Shown: positions 1 through 11,574 of the stretch, in pieces
Layout of the letters: each line of letters begins with the position of its first letter
Numbering within the stretch: position 1 is the first letter of the stretch
NCBI GenBank assembly: GCA_014871385.1
Contig: CM026426.1
Location: 62,969,599 to 63,033,598 of the forward strand
Source of the DNA: Ceratodon purpureus
Taxonomy: Eukaryota > Streptophyta > Bryopsida > Pseudoditrichales > Ditrichaceae
Direction of reading: 5' to 3'
Length of the DNA stretch: 64,000 bases
Made by a program: the position numbers and the translations under genes
Notes under the pieces: generated by a model
What the model saw: the letters and a program-made list of their open reading frames with translations, nothing else
Database searches by the model: none
Told to the model about the DNA's origin: nothing

Positions 1-3000
1 CCGTCCCCTTTTTTATTGCATCTTCTACCATCTTGTTGAGATTTGTGTTGGAGGTGTTTTGGTGCGGTCCGTTTTGCAAGGCTTGAACGGTGTTGACAAG
101 TGCCGCGTTTACATCCGAAAACCCTAGTCTGATTAATTCTTCCTTACTAGGTGCCTCGGTTCCCTCTAGACTCTTTGGGTGGGGGGTGAATTTGACATAT
201 TTACCTAGAATTTTCTGATTTTGTTTAACAAATTTTTTGTATACAAACGAATTAAGGCATTGCACATTGCATGAGCCGGTGTGTTTGCCATTCTCAAGTC
301 TAAAATAAAACCCGAGGACATTTCCTTCTCCCATCAATTTTCGGATTTCATCCTCAATTTGTATGGTGGTTTTTACTTTATTGAGATTTCGTGCAATCAA
401 CACCACTGCATTTTTTCTTGCCTTATCATCCTCAGACAGTTTTTGGTTGCTTGCGAGATTTACATCCAAAATTTCATTCGCGCATGAAAGTTTGTGTGCT
501 TTAAATCTTTTGGCTTCCTCGGGGGTTGGTGCTTTGACCCAAGCAAACCCTCCATCCACCGATTTTTGCACATTAGTAATTTCGAACTCATGGCAACGAA
601 GAAAACCATCAACAACAATATCTTCATACAAGTGATACCATGTTTTGCCTACCAAAGTTTGACTCGAGATTTTTACCGAGAGCATATTGGCAATTGCTAC
701 AGAATCAAAAGATTTACAAACCTTCCCTCTAGAGAGGGTCGATTTGTCAAGTTTGAGGATGATAGGCCTCAATCCCCGGAGTAATGCATAGCCATCTATT
801 TCCGGGTTTTTAAGATGGAGTTTGATAACCCCACTCCATCTTTTGGACCCGTGAAAACACAAGATGGCTATGGGTTCCCCAAGGATATCCCCAACCATGA
901 TCTTCATCACATCCAATCTTTCTTTTGTCATTTCAAACACCTCATCTCTGTTTAGATTCCGATCCTTAATATCAAAATGTATGGATATGTGATAGTCGAG
1001 GGCAAAACCATGCTCACACACTTCCACATCGAAGGGAAGCTGTGTGAGATTGAAATGCATTCCCTCTTTCCCATCCGGTCGTTTAGAAGGCCATTCTTCT
1101 TGCGACACGAATGGGAAGGAGGGAGTACTTTCCACATGCTCTTGAGCCTCCGACTTAGACATACCCTTTTCAATCAAGGAGGAAAGAGTGGGTGTTTTTT
1201 CTATGGGCAATTCTGCAAACTCAGCAAGAGCGTTCATTGCTTGGAAGCCAAGCCAGAAAGGAGGGAGTTGTGCCTCATTAGGCACGGTCCCCTTAACCTT
1301 TTTCTGACTTGACAAAGCTACTGTAAGTGTAGGACGTTTTCCACTAACATTTCCTACATTTTCTTTTTCAAACAATTTTCGTGACAAAGTGGGAGTTGTG
1401 CTGCTGCTCGCCATACTGTAACATACAAAATGTAGGTGAGGATTTATTTGAATGTCATACTGAAGTTTTCCTCTTATCGTCTCTAAACCCCATTTCTTCC
1501 AAAAATTAAGTTTTGGGCCAACCGAGATAGGGGTTGTAAAGAAGAGGTTCAAGTGTACATTCTGCCAATCGTTTAACATATCTAACATACAAACCCTAAT
1601 CATACAAAAGTACATCTGTTTAACCCTAATATGTCTACTCACATTAGCAATTACAAACTTGTTGTAATGACTACTGCTTGTACACATAGCATATGGAAGA
1701 CAATCTTCATACACATGTTTCAACCAACAAATATTCCCAACCAAGTTTTTAACTAAACATGCACAAAATGGTTTAGGGAGTTGTGAGAGTAGTTGGAATA
1801 CAGACTTGCTATATCCTCCTCCTCTCACATTCTTTACATGCAACACAGATATGCTTACATCCCTATCATTCTCTAAACAATACAAGCATTTTCTAAAACC
1901 TAACGAGGCCACACAACCCCACCCCAGCTCACTGCTGGTGGTGGGAAATAAATTTTTTGTAACATTAAAGGTGCTTAAGCACACATGGAAGCAATCCCTC
2001 GCTGGGGCTTGCTGAACAATCATTACGAAAAATAAAAAAGCACCTGGGTTGGTTTCGGAGGCGCAGTCTATCCGATCGTCTTCTTTCCAGACTGAAGAAC
2101 CTGCTGTAAAGGTTACCGCAGATACTGGTTCCTTCCCACTAGGCGATGCCTCCTTCTCTGTCAAGATTGTCTCCGCCCCCGCCGTATCCTTCTGCGCTGT
2201 TGCAAATTCCTTAGCCTCCTTTATCGCTATCCCCGCTGTTTCCAAAGCTTCCGCTGCTCTTGTTGCAACTCTCGCTCCGCAGGTTGCTGTCCACGTTCTG
2301 TAATTTGTTGCCGACCACCTGGTCGCCTTGGTCGTCTCCCTGATCGCCTTGGTCGCCGCCCTGATCGCCTTGGTCGTCTCCCTGATCGCCTTGGTCGCCT
2401 CCGTGATCGCCTCCCTGGACGCCTTCGTCGTCTCCCTGATCGCCTTGGTCGTCTCCCTGGTCGCCTTGGTCGACTCCGTGAACGCCTCCCTGAACGCCTT
2501 GGTCGCCTCCCTGATCGCCTTGATCGACTCCCTGATCGCCGTCTTGGTTACTTCCACAGCGCCTCTCCACTTCGGCAAAAAATCCGCAATTCCCTGCTTC
2601 ACCGAGACCGCATTAGCTTTCCACGTCTTCGGGATAGCCTCAGTCCTGCTTTCTTCTGAACTTGCTTCGTGCCTCCACGTTTTCGCAGTGGGTTTCTTCG
2701 ATGGTGGAACCCGAGTCCTCTTTGGCTTCCCAGCGGCCTCAGACCCACCGAAGATTTGAGACGGCTCCTGCTTGTTGGAGTTCGTCGTATTGTTTGAAGC
2801 GGCTGCGTACACTTCAGAGCCTGTTGCCTCTCCTTCGGCGCCTGAACACAACGTCTCCGCACCCTCGTGACTAGGTACCCTCCTCTTCGGTCTTCTATCC
2901 TTAGGAATACACTCCACCTTCGTAGCAGCAGCGGACTCGGTATCTGTAAACGCTTTCACCACATCGTCACAGCCTTCCACCACACAAGCAGTCTCAGCGG

Positions 3001-3148
3001 CAACGTTGGCAGAGAACTCCGTCACACCCTCGATGTCAACCTCTATCACCGCTAACGCCGTCCTCCTCGCAGGTACGTTGGTCTTGCGCAATTTTAAGAG
3101 GTAGAATGACTCGTTGGGAGCCATTTTATGCTTCTCGTTTCTATCCAT
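1..3148 (-). CDS. Long uninterrupted frame (at least 1,049 codons), partial; possible ORF1-type protein of a non-LTR retroelement
   Basis: Reading the minus strand from the ATG at 3148 (a second in-frame ATG follows at 3124), no stop codon occurs before the left edge, so the C-terminus is missing. Residues 1-195 are Ser/Thr/Lys-rich and low in complexity. Residues about 200-276 are heptad repeats of the TKAIRET type and should form a charged helix. Residues about 300-575 are Cys/Phe-rich and look least protein-like. From the in-frame ATG at 1414 the sequence looks like good coding sequence, with motifs such as GFYFRLENGKHTG and KYVKFTPHPKSLEGTEAPS. The last part resembles RNA-binding ORF1-like proteins that I associate with plant LINEs, but I cannot name the family firmly; ORF2 would lie beyond the edge. 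The true start could be 1414, with the upstream part a separate or leader frame. The openness is seen directly; the function is inference. Confidence 0.6.
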   Translation of the reverse strand, partial: MDRNEKHKMAPNESFYLLKLRKTNVPARRTALAVIEVDIEGVTEFSANVAAETACVVEGCDDVVKAFTDTESAAATKVECIPKDRRPKRRVPSHEGAETLCSGAEGEATGSEVYAAASNNTTNSNKQEPSQIFGGSEAAGKPKRTRVPPSKKPTAKTWRHEASSEESRTEAIPKTWKANAVSVKQGIADFLPKWRGAVEVTKTAIRESIKAIREATKAFREAFTESTKATRETTKAIRETTKASREAITEATKAIRETTKAIRAATKAIRETTKATRWSATNYRTWTATCGARVATRAAEALETAGIAIKEAKEFATAQKDTAGAETILTEKEASPSGKEPVSAVTFTAGSSVWKEDDRIDCASETNPGAFLFFVMIVQQAPARDCFHVCLSTFNVTKNLFPTTSSELGWGCVASLGFRKCLYCLENDRDVSISVLHVKNVRGGGYSKSVFQLLSQLPKPFCACLVKNLVGNICWLKHVYEDCLPYAMCTSSSHYNKFVIANVSRHIRVKQMYFCMIRVCMLDMLNDWQNVHLNLFFTTPISVGPKLNFWKKWGLETIRGKLQYDIQINPHLHFVCYSMASSSTTPTLSRKLFEKENVGNVSGKRPTLTVALSSQKKVKGTVPNEAQLPPFWLGFQAMNALAEFAELPIEKTPTLSSLIEKGMSKSEAQEHVESTPSFPFVSQEEWPSKRPDGKEGMHFNLTQLPFDVEVCEHGFALDYHISIHFDIKDRNLNRDEVFEMTKERLDVMKIMVGDILGEPIAILCFHGSKRWSGVIKLHLKNPEIDGYALLRGLRPIILKLDKSTLSRGKVCKSFDSVAIANMLSVKISSQTLVGKTWYHLYEDIVVDGFLRCHEFEITNVQKSVDGGFAWVKAPTPEEAKRFKAHKLSCANEILDVNLASNQKLSEDDKARKNAVVLIARNLNKVKTTIQIEDEIRKLMGEGNVLGFYFRLENGKHTGSCNVQCLNSFVYKKFVKQNQKILGKYVKFTPHPKSLEGTEAPSKEELIRLGFSDVNAALVNTVQALQNGPHQNTSNTNLNKMVEDAIKKGT
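2319..2550 (-). repeat. 21-bp minisatellite coding for heptads
   Basis: About eleven copies of a unit close to ACCAAGGCGATCAGGGAGACG on the minus strand, occasionally shortened to 12 bp. In the long minus-strand frame it encodes TKAIRET-type heptads. Other frames across it are also free of stops: a Gly-Asp-Gln frame on the minus strand and a Leu-Ile-Ala-Val frame on the plus strand. Confidence 0.85.
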
Positions 3149-5535
3149 ATCTCTGTGTGATAGAGCTTGTGAAACAGTAGTCACATTCGTCAATTTTGCC
3201 CTAGGTTTGGTGATAGCCGTTGAAGGGAGAGGGATTTTAGAAAATAGGATTAGGAGTACCTTGCAGCATTGGGGGCGGCGGTGGTGGCTGCAGCCTCCTC
3301 TGTCGACACGATTGGTCTTGAGATTTTGGTAATTTGAAGGGTGCCCATCTTCTGCAAGGGTTTTGCAGGGAGAGGCTTGAGTGTATGCAGGATTGCTTTG
3401 GGAAGAATGGGGCTTGATTTCCTCTGCTTCGCCCGTGTGCTCCTGGTCCTTGTTGTGTATGATGGCTTTGCTCTGCTTCAGGCTGGTGCTGTTGTTGCTC
3501 GGGATATTGGTCATGACATTGCTCGGGAGTTTCTTCTGTTTGAGGTGATTGAAGAGTGTTGGTGTATGTTGACTCTGTTGTTGATTTCGTTTGTGGGCCT
3601 CCTGGTGGTACTCACTTGCCGTCTTCGTATTCTGGTTGGTGCAGCTGCTACGTCGGTTGCAATTACAGATGTACATAAGGGTCGTGTGCATGCAGAGACA
3701 TCGCTGGCAGCAGCACTTGTGTGACATTGGTTGCAGCACTCGTAAGGTTTGTCTTCTTGAGAAACTCAGGGAGTAATTGAGGTTTGTAGTAGAATCTACA
3801 GGTTGTGTTGATGTGGTCTTACCTTTTCTCCAATCGCCTTGGTGGTAGTGGAGGCTTCCGCAGCTGTGTTGATGGTTGATTATTGCATGTGTGCAGCTTT
3901 GGTGAAGGCAGTGATGTGACTCCTTCTGCGGCATCCACCTCGCTTTCTTTGAATTGGTGATGTATATCCGTTTGCAGCTGGTCCGTTTGTAATCACTGTT
4001 TGCAGTAAGCCTTGTGCGATGGCAGCGTTGGCAGCGTCTTCGCTCTCTGTTTACAGGTGATCTTCTGTTGCTTGTGCAATCCCGTCTCTGGTCGCCTTGC
4101 TGCGTTCTGCTTGGTCTCTCCGTCGTTTGACTGCTGCCATCGTTTGCTGCTACCCTTGTTTGATTTCTGCTACCATCGCTTGGTTTTCTGTTGCTTGTGC
4201 AATCTCCACGAATGTCTTCTTGCTGGGTTCTGCTTGCTGTTGCCATTGCTTGACTGCTACCATCGTTTGCCGCTACCTTCATTTGATTGCTGCAATCATC
4301 GTTTGATCTGCTGTTGCTTGTGCAATCTGCGGCTACCATCTTTTCATTGCTGCTATCATTGCTGAGAATGGACCGTTGTGGTTGCAGGGAGCTGCACATA
4401 TCCAGGCCGGGTCTTTCGTAGTTGTACTAACAGAGACGGAGCTTGCTTGTTCTGTTGGCCTTCGGTGTTGCAACAAGTAGCCCACTGGCAGGGTGCTGCT
4501 TGTACATCTTACTACTGCTTGCTTCGGGATGAGCGAACTTTGATTGATGTCCTAGGTTGGCCCATTGAGTTGATGCACTTCGTCTGCAGGTGCCTTCACT
4601 TGGTTCGTTGCTGTGCTTCTTCCTCTTGTCTGACTGAGCATCTTGTTGGCTTCGGTGATCTGTAGTAGTTGACTTTGGTCTGGTGTCGAGAGTGATGTGA
4701 TGAGTGGAGTGTTGTGGTTGTGTGTGCCTATTCGCGTGGTGATTGGTGCAGCTACACTGGCTGATACAAATCTGGTGCAGAGAGTGATTAGTATGGATCT
4801 GGTGCACAGAGTGGTCTATGCAGAGTTGGAGCGTAGAGTAGCTGTTTCTATCCTGTCTGTTCTCTGTTCTATCTAGAGATCTTGTACTATGACATTGAGT
4901 AAGGAAAGTCACATTAACATTCAATAAAAACAGTGTAAATAAAAGACAGGTCAGAGAAGGAGAAAACTGCCCCTTTGTGTTGAGTGTTTTGAACATCTGC
5001 AAATGCGAGTATTCCGGATCTAGAGAGTCCAGGGGGTTTGGTGTGTGGGCTTCATGGAATTCCTTGCACCATCCTAGAGTGATAGGGATACCAGATGTGA
5101 GGTGCAAAAATTGCGGGCTGACAGGAAAGAGAGCACCAACACATGTCCCAGCCCATTGCTTGTCTCCATTGTACCTCCAACACAAATTTGCCTCAGATCT
5201 AGTTTCTACCAAACTTGAGCCCTTTCCAACACATATTCTCTGCCCACACACAATCGCAGATCTAGAAAGTGTACATAGGACTCCACAGCAAATCCAGCCC
5301 CTAAGCTGCCTGCACACTTCCTCTCAAACGACTAACTCCCTAGGACTCTCCTCACCGGAAAACGTGGAGCTCCTTAGCTACTCATCAGACTCTCTGCTCG
5401 TGAGATGATATACAACACCTCCCATTGATTGCACTCTATTTGACAACATTCTATCTTAAACAAGTGCACTATATACTTCGTATCCCCTGACATTTATCTT
5501 TTATTACAGCAAACATATACTTGTTATTAGATGTC
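3149..5535. other. No confident gene; probable 5' flank or leader of the long minus-strand frame
   Basis: The stretch is T/G-rich on the plus strand and holds an imperfect tandem repeat at about 4056-4375. A minus-strand frame of 296 codons (4427-5317) is open but low in complexity and His/Ser/Thr-rich at its end, so it is not called. A minus-strand ATG at about 3345 opens a 33-codon frame (starting MGTLQITKIS) and meets a donor-like GTACTC before its stop, so it could be an upstream exon of the long frame. Confidence 0.5.
4056..4375. repeat. Imperfect tandem repeat, unit about 120 bp
   Basis: The phrase GTTGCTTGTGCAATC recurs at about 4067, 4190 and 4310, each followed by diverged CTGCTTG and GACTGCTACCATCG phrases, giving about 2.5 copies. 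Tandem units just upstream of a retroelement-like frame recall the promoter monomers of some LINE 5' leaders; that comparison is inference. Confidence 0.65.
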
Positions 5536-5988
5536 TCAATCTTCGAACCTAACACGTTTAGGGTTGCCCACTACACTATCAGCAGGACTGCCAGCCGCTG
5601 ACTGTACTACAGGACAAACTACATTTGCAGTCACTTTCGTTCCCACACTTGGAGCGTGTCCTTGGTATGAACGTTTCAGCAATGGCCCACCTCCCCGCCT
5701 CCGATTAACTGATTCCCTGGAATAGATTCCCCTTGGGATCTTTCCAACCTTTGCGTATGCATGTGGTTGCAAAGGCACATCTGCGTCCTTCTCTAGCACT
5801 ATGATTTCATCTGAATTTTCTGAACGTGGAGGGTCAGCTCTTACATCCGGTTGTACGTCAACATCCGTTGTCGAAGGACTCCCTTGGCTGTTGGCCATCA
5901 CCTCTTCTTCGTCCTCCACCTCAACATATGGTTCAAATGGACAAACATCGTCAGCAAGTGAAACAACAATATCTCTGACGTCTTCCAT
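5536..5988 (-). CDS. Hypothetical protein, 150 residues
   Basis: The frame starts at an ATG (5988) and ends with TGA at 5536. The first half is acidic, with a VEVEDEEEV stretch; the second half is basic and rich in Gly, Ser and Pro, ending in NPKRVRFED. The composition suggests a disordered, possibly nuclear protein or the N-terminal exon of a transposon gene. I recognise no domain. The other minus-strand coding block (7391-8212) is more than a kilobase upstream, across A/T-rich DNA, and no splice link is evident. It could be a chance frame, although composition and length argue mildly for coding. Confidence 0.35.
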   Translation of the reverse strand: MEDVRDIVVSLADDVCPFEPYVEVEDEEEVMANSQGSPSTTDVDVQPDVRADPPRSENSDEIIVLEKDADVPLQPHAYAKVGKIPRGIYSRESVNRRRGGGPLLKRSYQGHAPSVGTKVTANVVCPVVQSAAGSPADSVVGNPKRVRFED

Positions 5989-7390
5989 AGCTGCTGTCCC
6001 GCACTACGGAAAAGAGCTTCACAAAACACCAACACAAAAGAGGCAGAGACATTCCCTACTCTTATCTTAAATATCCCTGAAGAAGATGCTTGGCGCCCTT
6101 GAAAATCGGCTATTCATTCATTTAAAAGTTGTCATCCTCCTAAACCAAATGGAAAAAGATGAAGGTTTAGCAGAGGTCATTTAGCATTTAAATTTTTTTT
6201 TTTTAAATAAAGAATGCAAAAAAATTAAAAAAAACCAAAAAAAAAAACAAATTATATAAATCGAAATTCAAAAGATTAAAGTAAAGAATAGCAATATTTA
6301 AAATGAAGGAGATTAACAAATTGAATGTGAAAATAAAATGATTGTGAAAATAAAATGAAGGAGAGAATTAAATGAAAGGAGGCTTTTGACCCCTCTAACA
6401 AGATAGATAGAATAAAGAAAGTTTTATAAAAAATACAAGACAAATATCAAAAAAAAAAAAAAAAATAATAATAAAAAGGAGAAAGGCATGTAGACTATGG
6501 TGGATGAATTCAAGCAATGTTAAGAAAATGTTACGAAATTAAATGTTACTTGATCCCTGTTCAGAGGTTCAATACCAATACATTTTAAGTAGTAATTTGC
6601 ATATAAATTTAAGGAGATAAGGGGAATTACTGTATGCCTGAACTAGTAAGAAGGAGCTGGAGCATAGTAATTGGTGCACGTTAAAAAATTAATCACCAAG
6701 AAAAGAGAAAACGAACTACAAATTCAATGAAAATACTGTAATTAGTCCACGGTTATAGGGTCAATTAAATTACTAAAATTAGTAAATTTCCAAAAATAAA
6801 TTAAGAATATTCAAATCTTCTAATTTTATAATTTATTTTTAGTAAAAAAAGTGCTATTTTAAGGTTCTGTCCCCCATTCTGTGCTCTCCGCTCTCCAAAT
6901 CTGCGCTCACCGCTCTCCGCTCTGCGCTCTGCGCTCACGTACAAGCTACCCTCATTTATAACCCTGCATCGCAATTAGGGGAAGTCCAAAGTCAAAAGGT
7001 ACATTACGGCGCACGCCCAGTACTTACTATGAACGTAAAGTACTCACAATACCACTTCTCCACTTTTAATCTAAAGTCCGCAAAAGCACTAAATCATCTA
7101 TTGACTCCAAATTACACAACCAGTATAAATTATACTTCGCTCTAACAGGATCTTGCTAGAAGTTTATATTACATAGAGTACACATCCGAAGAAGACTATG
7201 TATAGTACCTTTTCTTGCAATGTTTTGATCCAAATTATGTACCATGGAATGCAACCTAGGCAAAATACGCTACACAACAACTTCAAACTAACTAATGTTG
7301 ACTTCTTTACAACTTCGAGAAACCGATATTGTCCTATGAGGTACTGAAAGTATGTAAACTAAGCAATCGGACTCATCATATTATACAAAC
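5989..7390. other. No gene seen; A/T-rich spacer
   Basis: 6180-6860 is dominated by A and T runs, including a 16-base A run near 6450. A CTC-rich heptamer array lies at 6876-6945. No frame with protein-like composition is visible. Confidence 0.7.
6876..6945. repeat. Heptamer array of CGCTCTC / CGCTCAC type
   Basis: Near-tandem 7-bp units (CGCTCTC, CGCTCAC, TGCGCTC) run for about 70 bp. A related array occurs at about 18124-18160. Confidence 0.65.
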
Positions 7391-8212
7391 TCAAATCAAT
7401 AAGTTACAACTCAACGGAGGCTCGCACAAGTAATGTATTGGATGAGGTTCGGCCCAGTCTTTTCGACCTACTCTATGCTTGACGATGTCCTTCTTGTTTG
7501 GTGATACTTTTGTTTGACCATTCCACCATGCATGAATGCATTGTTTGACGTATTCAGATAGCCCTGGTCTCTTCTTCCGATGCAATCGAAGACTGCAAAC
7601 CGTGTCTGGAGTATTGGGGGCGTAAACCCTTCTGTTCAGCGCAATATTAATGCTCTTCTATGTCGTAACCAAAACACGTGACAACGGCCTCACTCCCTCG
7701 ATCCCCTGGCTAACTGCGGCATCTAACAACGCACTCTTCCTTACCAACAGCTCGTTAGAGTTAGCCTGCTTCACTAATTGTAACTCGTTCTTGAAGTTTT
7801 CAATGAAAGAATGAATAACCTTTGATTCCTGTGGCTGAGCATAGTAAACAGGTAGCAAAGGCGAAATAGTGTTGTGACGCATGACCTTCTCCATAACATC
7901 TCTCCTACTAGATGGACCGTGACAACTTCTCAACTCTTCGACTATAAACTGTGCTATGCGAAGGGAGATCCGGTTCCACTCCCGCACAGTTAGAGCATCA
8001 TCAACTTCATGATCCGGCGGCACGGAAGCTAAAACCAATGCCTCCTCATGTCTTTGTCTATCTCGTGCTCTCTGAAGGGCCTTCCTTTCTCTTGCCCTCT
8101 CTGTAGCTACGGCACGTAACTCCTCCTGCAAGCGAGCTTCGGCAAGCCTAGCCGCTGGACCTCGGCGGCTTATACCCTGTTGCAATCGCTGCCTCTTAGC
8201 GGTGTTTCCCAT
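7391..8212 (-). CDS. Transposon-like gene of unknown family, at least two exons
   Basis: The main exon starts at the ATG at 8212 (MGNTAKRQRL), just after an acceptor-like TTTCCAG, and stays open to 7658. Its first 65 residues form a basic, Arg/Glu/Ala-rich helix, likely nuclear; the rest is mixed helical. A second minus-strand block, 7391-7585, probably begins after the acceptor TTTGCAG and reads RKKRPGLSEY, CIHAWWNGQTKVSPNKKDIV and HPIHYLCEP. The W-W then SPNKKD then HPxHYL pattern recalls proteins repeated many times in bryophyte-type genomes, which I take to be a DNA transposon family, but I cannot name it. A further minus frame at 8393-8740, starting with ATG, could be an upstream exon. 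The downstream half of such a protein is not visible, so this is probably a truncated relic. Confidence 0.45.
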
Positions 8213-8740
8213 CGCTGGAAAGCTAAGAGAAAAACAGACGTAGAAAACAATAGACACGCATCAGTTTTCTGAAATTGAATAATCTGAGATCATGGTTGCA
8301 AAGTGCAGTCCGTGAAGGGTTTACAGAAGAAAAACGCAAAATAACTCTTTCATGAGATTGTAGCGGCAACTCACCGTCAAATATTAATCTTGTCACTTCT
8401 TGAACGCAACAGATTCGCAAGAAGCAGTAGGAGACCCTACTGAAAGTCTTCCCTCAGAAACAAAAGGTGTGTTCTCAAAGCTACTTACGGAATAACATAA
8501 CGAAACTGGACTCATGAATAAAGACCGCCTAGGGGACTCATCTACGTTGTTGCATCCGCCTAGATAGAAATCCCGGTTCCCTTGCTTTGACACTAGGGTT
8601 TCTTCAACATAACCCGAATCAGAAACCTCACAAAATGAATGGCAGCAAGAAGAACCAAACTCAGTGATCGGAGCTGCAGTAAAGTATGATGTTATCAGTT
8701 TCTGCACAAAGACAACCTGCCGCTGCATCGACTTTGACAT

Positions 8741-9590
8741 TCTTCACAGAGGAACAGTAACCGCCCTTAAACCCATGAACAAGCTAAACTACAGAACGAA
8801 CCAAAATCTTCAACACATTGTAAACCTCAATTCGCAAGCAACAACATGCTACAGCAAAGACGCAACACTGTGCTGCATGGGCGATGAGAGGAACCAACGA
8901 GAGAGACGATGACGTGGACAAATCAAGCGCTGGCGGCGCCTTCATGGCATGGCGGCCCGGGAAAACAGGATCTGTTGAACAACGAGGCAGTAGTTATGAC
9001 AGATTCTATGTACATCATATACTCTAGAGTACATTGTGTACAAGTAGCACACAGAAAGACGTCGAGGGAAAAGTAACGGAAAAATGACCATTTTCATTAT
9101 TTGACAGAAGGCCATTGTAGAAATGCGTGCCGCCGTCGAGAATCATGCCTCCGATTACAAAAAATCTCAATTTTCCACTTTGTATTCCATTGCAACTGAA
9201 ACCAGCACTTACTTCCATGTACAGACCAAATTAACTATGTACTTGTAAAATCAAGGATAGATTCCAATAGGCTATTCCTTCTTATCTCCTTTGCGAAAAA
9301 CGAAAATTTATTAGAGCCTTTGATGATGAAGAATATTGTACTTTTCTCATATACAAGTACTGTGTGACTTTTTTGCACTAGTGCACAATAGTACAAATTG
9401 AACACACTTAACTTGCTATTCTAATTGATTCAATAATGCAAAGGAAGTCTCTACATATGTAGTACTTGGAAAAACAAAACAAAAACCGAAGAAAAAGCTT
9501 CTGAGTACAGGTAACTATAAGTACAAATTCGTGCCGTCAATGTATATTGTACTGTGACTCAAAAAGTACATTGGTCTAGCATTCTTCCAC
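8741..9590. other. No gene seen; possible promoter region between divergent genes
   Basis: This stretch separates the minus-strand transposon-like gene from the plus-strand SWIM gene. No protein-like frame or clear regulatory motif is seen. Confidence 0.5.
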
Positions 9591-11278
9591 CCAACCTCAC
9601 CTAGGAAGCACACAGAGGCTCACATCATCGGATCAGATTTGCAAAGGCAGCATTACGTGCTTTGCAAGCAGTATCGTGATGCAAAGAACATGGAAGAAGC
9701 CGACAATCCTTTCCACGCAATCCGAGCATGGTGGACCTCCTCGGGCGCTACTACTGCCTCCGGTCTCCATGACCTCAAACTTTGGCTCGTATTTTGGCAC
9801 TTTAGATATCGGCAGTGGGGAGGCTTCATGCAATTGGTGAGTACAACATCTTTTTTTTTATTCAGTCACTTAATACACTTATTTGACGAAGAATTGATTG
9901 AATGAGCAATTTCTTTGATTGCAGGACCTTACGGACGCCGAGAAGGACGAGATGCCCTCTTGCAACCTCTCGGAGACTGTGCACAATATATGGCTTCAGA
10001 TGTCGGGCAATCATGGCGACGACATCTACTTTGCCACGGTGGACGATTATGTCAGGGATTTCATGCAATGCACTAACTATAGCGCCTACCTACGAGGTGA
10101 GACCCCTAGTAAGGGACCTTGCAAAGCCGAACTCCGTTTACGGCGAGCTCAAAAATCAGGGATACCCAAGCGCCTTGCCGATGCCATTGAACACTTTCAT
10201 GACGCTCCACAATTGCTCTCCCGTGAGCCACATCGCGAAGGCGAGGAGCTCTTTGGGTCCACGAAACGGAAGCTGAATCAACCGATCGGATCCGAATATG
10301 ACTCCCACAGGCCGGACAAGGTAAATTTTTCTCAACCTCGTCTGAGCACTAGGAATACGCGAGCACGCAAGGAGCCTGATCCTGAACCAGAGGATTCACC
10401 TCCATCGAGGGTCCAAGCGGCACCCCCATCGCCAGTCTCAAGCCCGGACGAGAACAGGAGTCGTCATCATGTAACCGCTGGGGAGGAGATGGATGTGGAA
10501 GAGAGTATGTGGCACCTTGTCAGGCTTCCAAAGGGATCGGCGAAGGCATGCTTTGCTCAACAGGCGAGGACTAATAAGAAGTGCACCGCGAGGCTCATAC
10601 GGCGAAAGAAGGCTACAATTGTGCCATGCGACTGGGGCATCTTCACCGATGTCAGGAAGGATTAGCAAAAATGGATGTAGTTCTGCTTCTGTAACGACAA
10701 CATCCAGAGATGCGTAATGGGTACTAAGCGGAACTAGGTCTCGAGCATGGCCCCTCCCCCGCTTATCTGGCCTGTCAAGCGTGGCTCTCGCCTTTCAAAG
10801 AGGGAGATACTTGACCTCGAGGCAGCCGGTTTCAGACTCCCTCAACGCCAAGAATTATCCTCTCACCAAGTTTTCCACGACGGTGCATCTCTCCCACAGC
10901 GGCCACGGTTTGACCTCTCGCAGTGGAGTGTACCCCCAGCTTGAGGAATATATCCCACGGTGCGAGGAGGATTCAAGATTTGGCGCTGTAACCGGGTGCC
11001 ACGACCAGAGCACGAGAACAACTAGGCCTCATCTACTCTACTCACCATTCCAATCCAACCAATCACACTCATACCTAACCCTGGTTTTGGGTGCATCATC
11101 AGCGTCCTCTCCGAGACCGTATCGGAGTCTAACATCTACAAAATAACAATTGGCCCGGAGCCCGCCTGCACCTGCCCCAACTTCAAGGAAATGTCCATCA
11201 AGTCGCGGGGAAAACGACCTCCCTAGGTGCCTTGCAAGCATCTCTATTACATCTTCAATGCTATATACAACCTTGATA

Positions 11279-11286
11279 TTCACCAG
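11279..11286 (+). repeat. Left 8-bp target-site duplication, TTCACCAG
   Basis: Identical to 14657-14664 and directly abutting the terminal CAGGGTTGT. Eight base pairs is the hAT-superfamily duplication length. Confidence 0.92.
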
Positions 11287-11539
11287 CAGGGTTGTTCATG
11301 GGACATAAGGACCGGTCCGTCCGTCCGGTCCGCTCGTCCGTCCGTTAAGGGTCAGGGGAGGTCCGTTTGACCAAGACTTACGGTTGACCATCCAAATGGT
11401 GAAATGGGAGTTACCTTGGCCACCTAGGATGCCACGCGTCTGACATGTCACCAAATATTCCACATATAGAGTTGACACGGGGGATGACATGGCTAAGAGG
11501 AAGGGCACCAACGCCTTGGAGGAGGGGGGCGCCAGCATC

Positions 11540-11540
<1 letters not shown>

Positions 11541-11574
<34 letters not shown>

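Noticed and set aside
2328..2759. 143-codon plus-strand frame rich in Leu-Ile-Ala-Val, resembling a membrane protein
   Set aside because: It is the complement of the minisatellite in the long minus-strand frame; the hydrophobicity is a by-product of the repeat.
4427..5317. 296-codon minus-strand frame
   Set aside because: The second half is a low-complexity His/Ser/Thr/Gln run without motif; it probably reflects the repeat-rich leader rather than a gene.
6440..6480. A-run as a retroposon tail
   Set aside because: No gene-like or SINE-like sequence lies upstream and no target duplication is visible.
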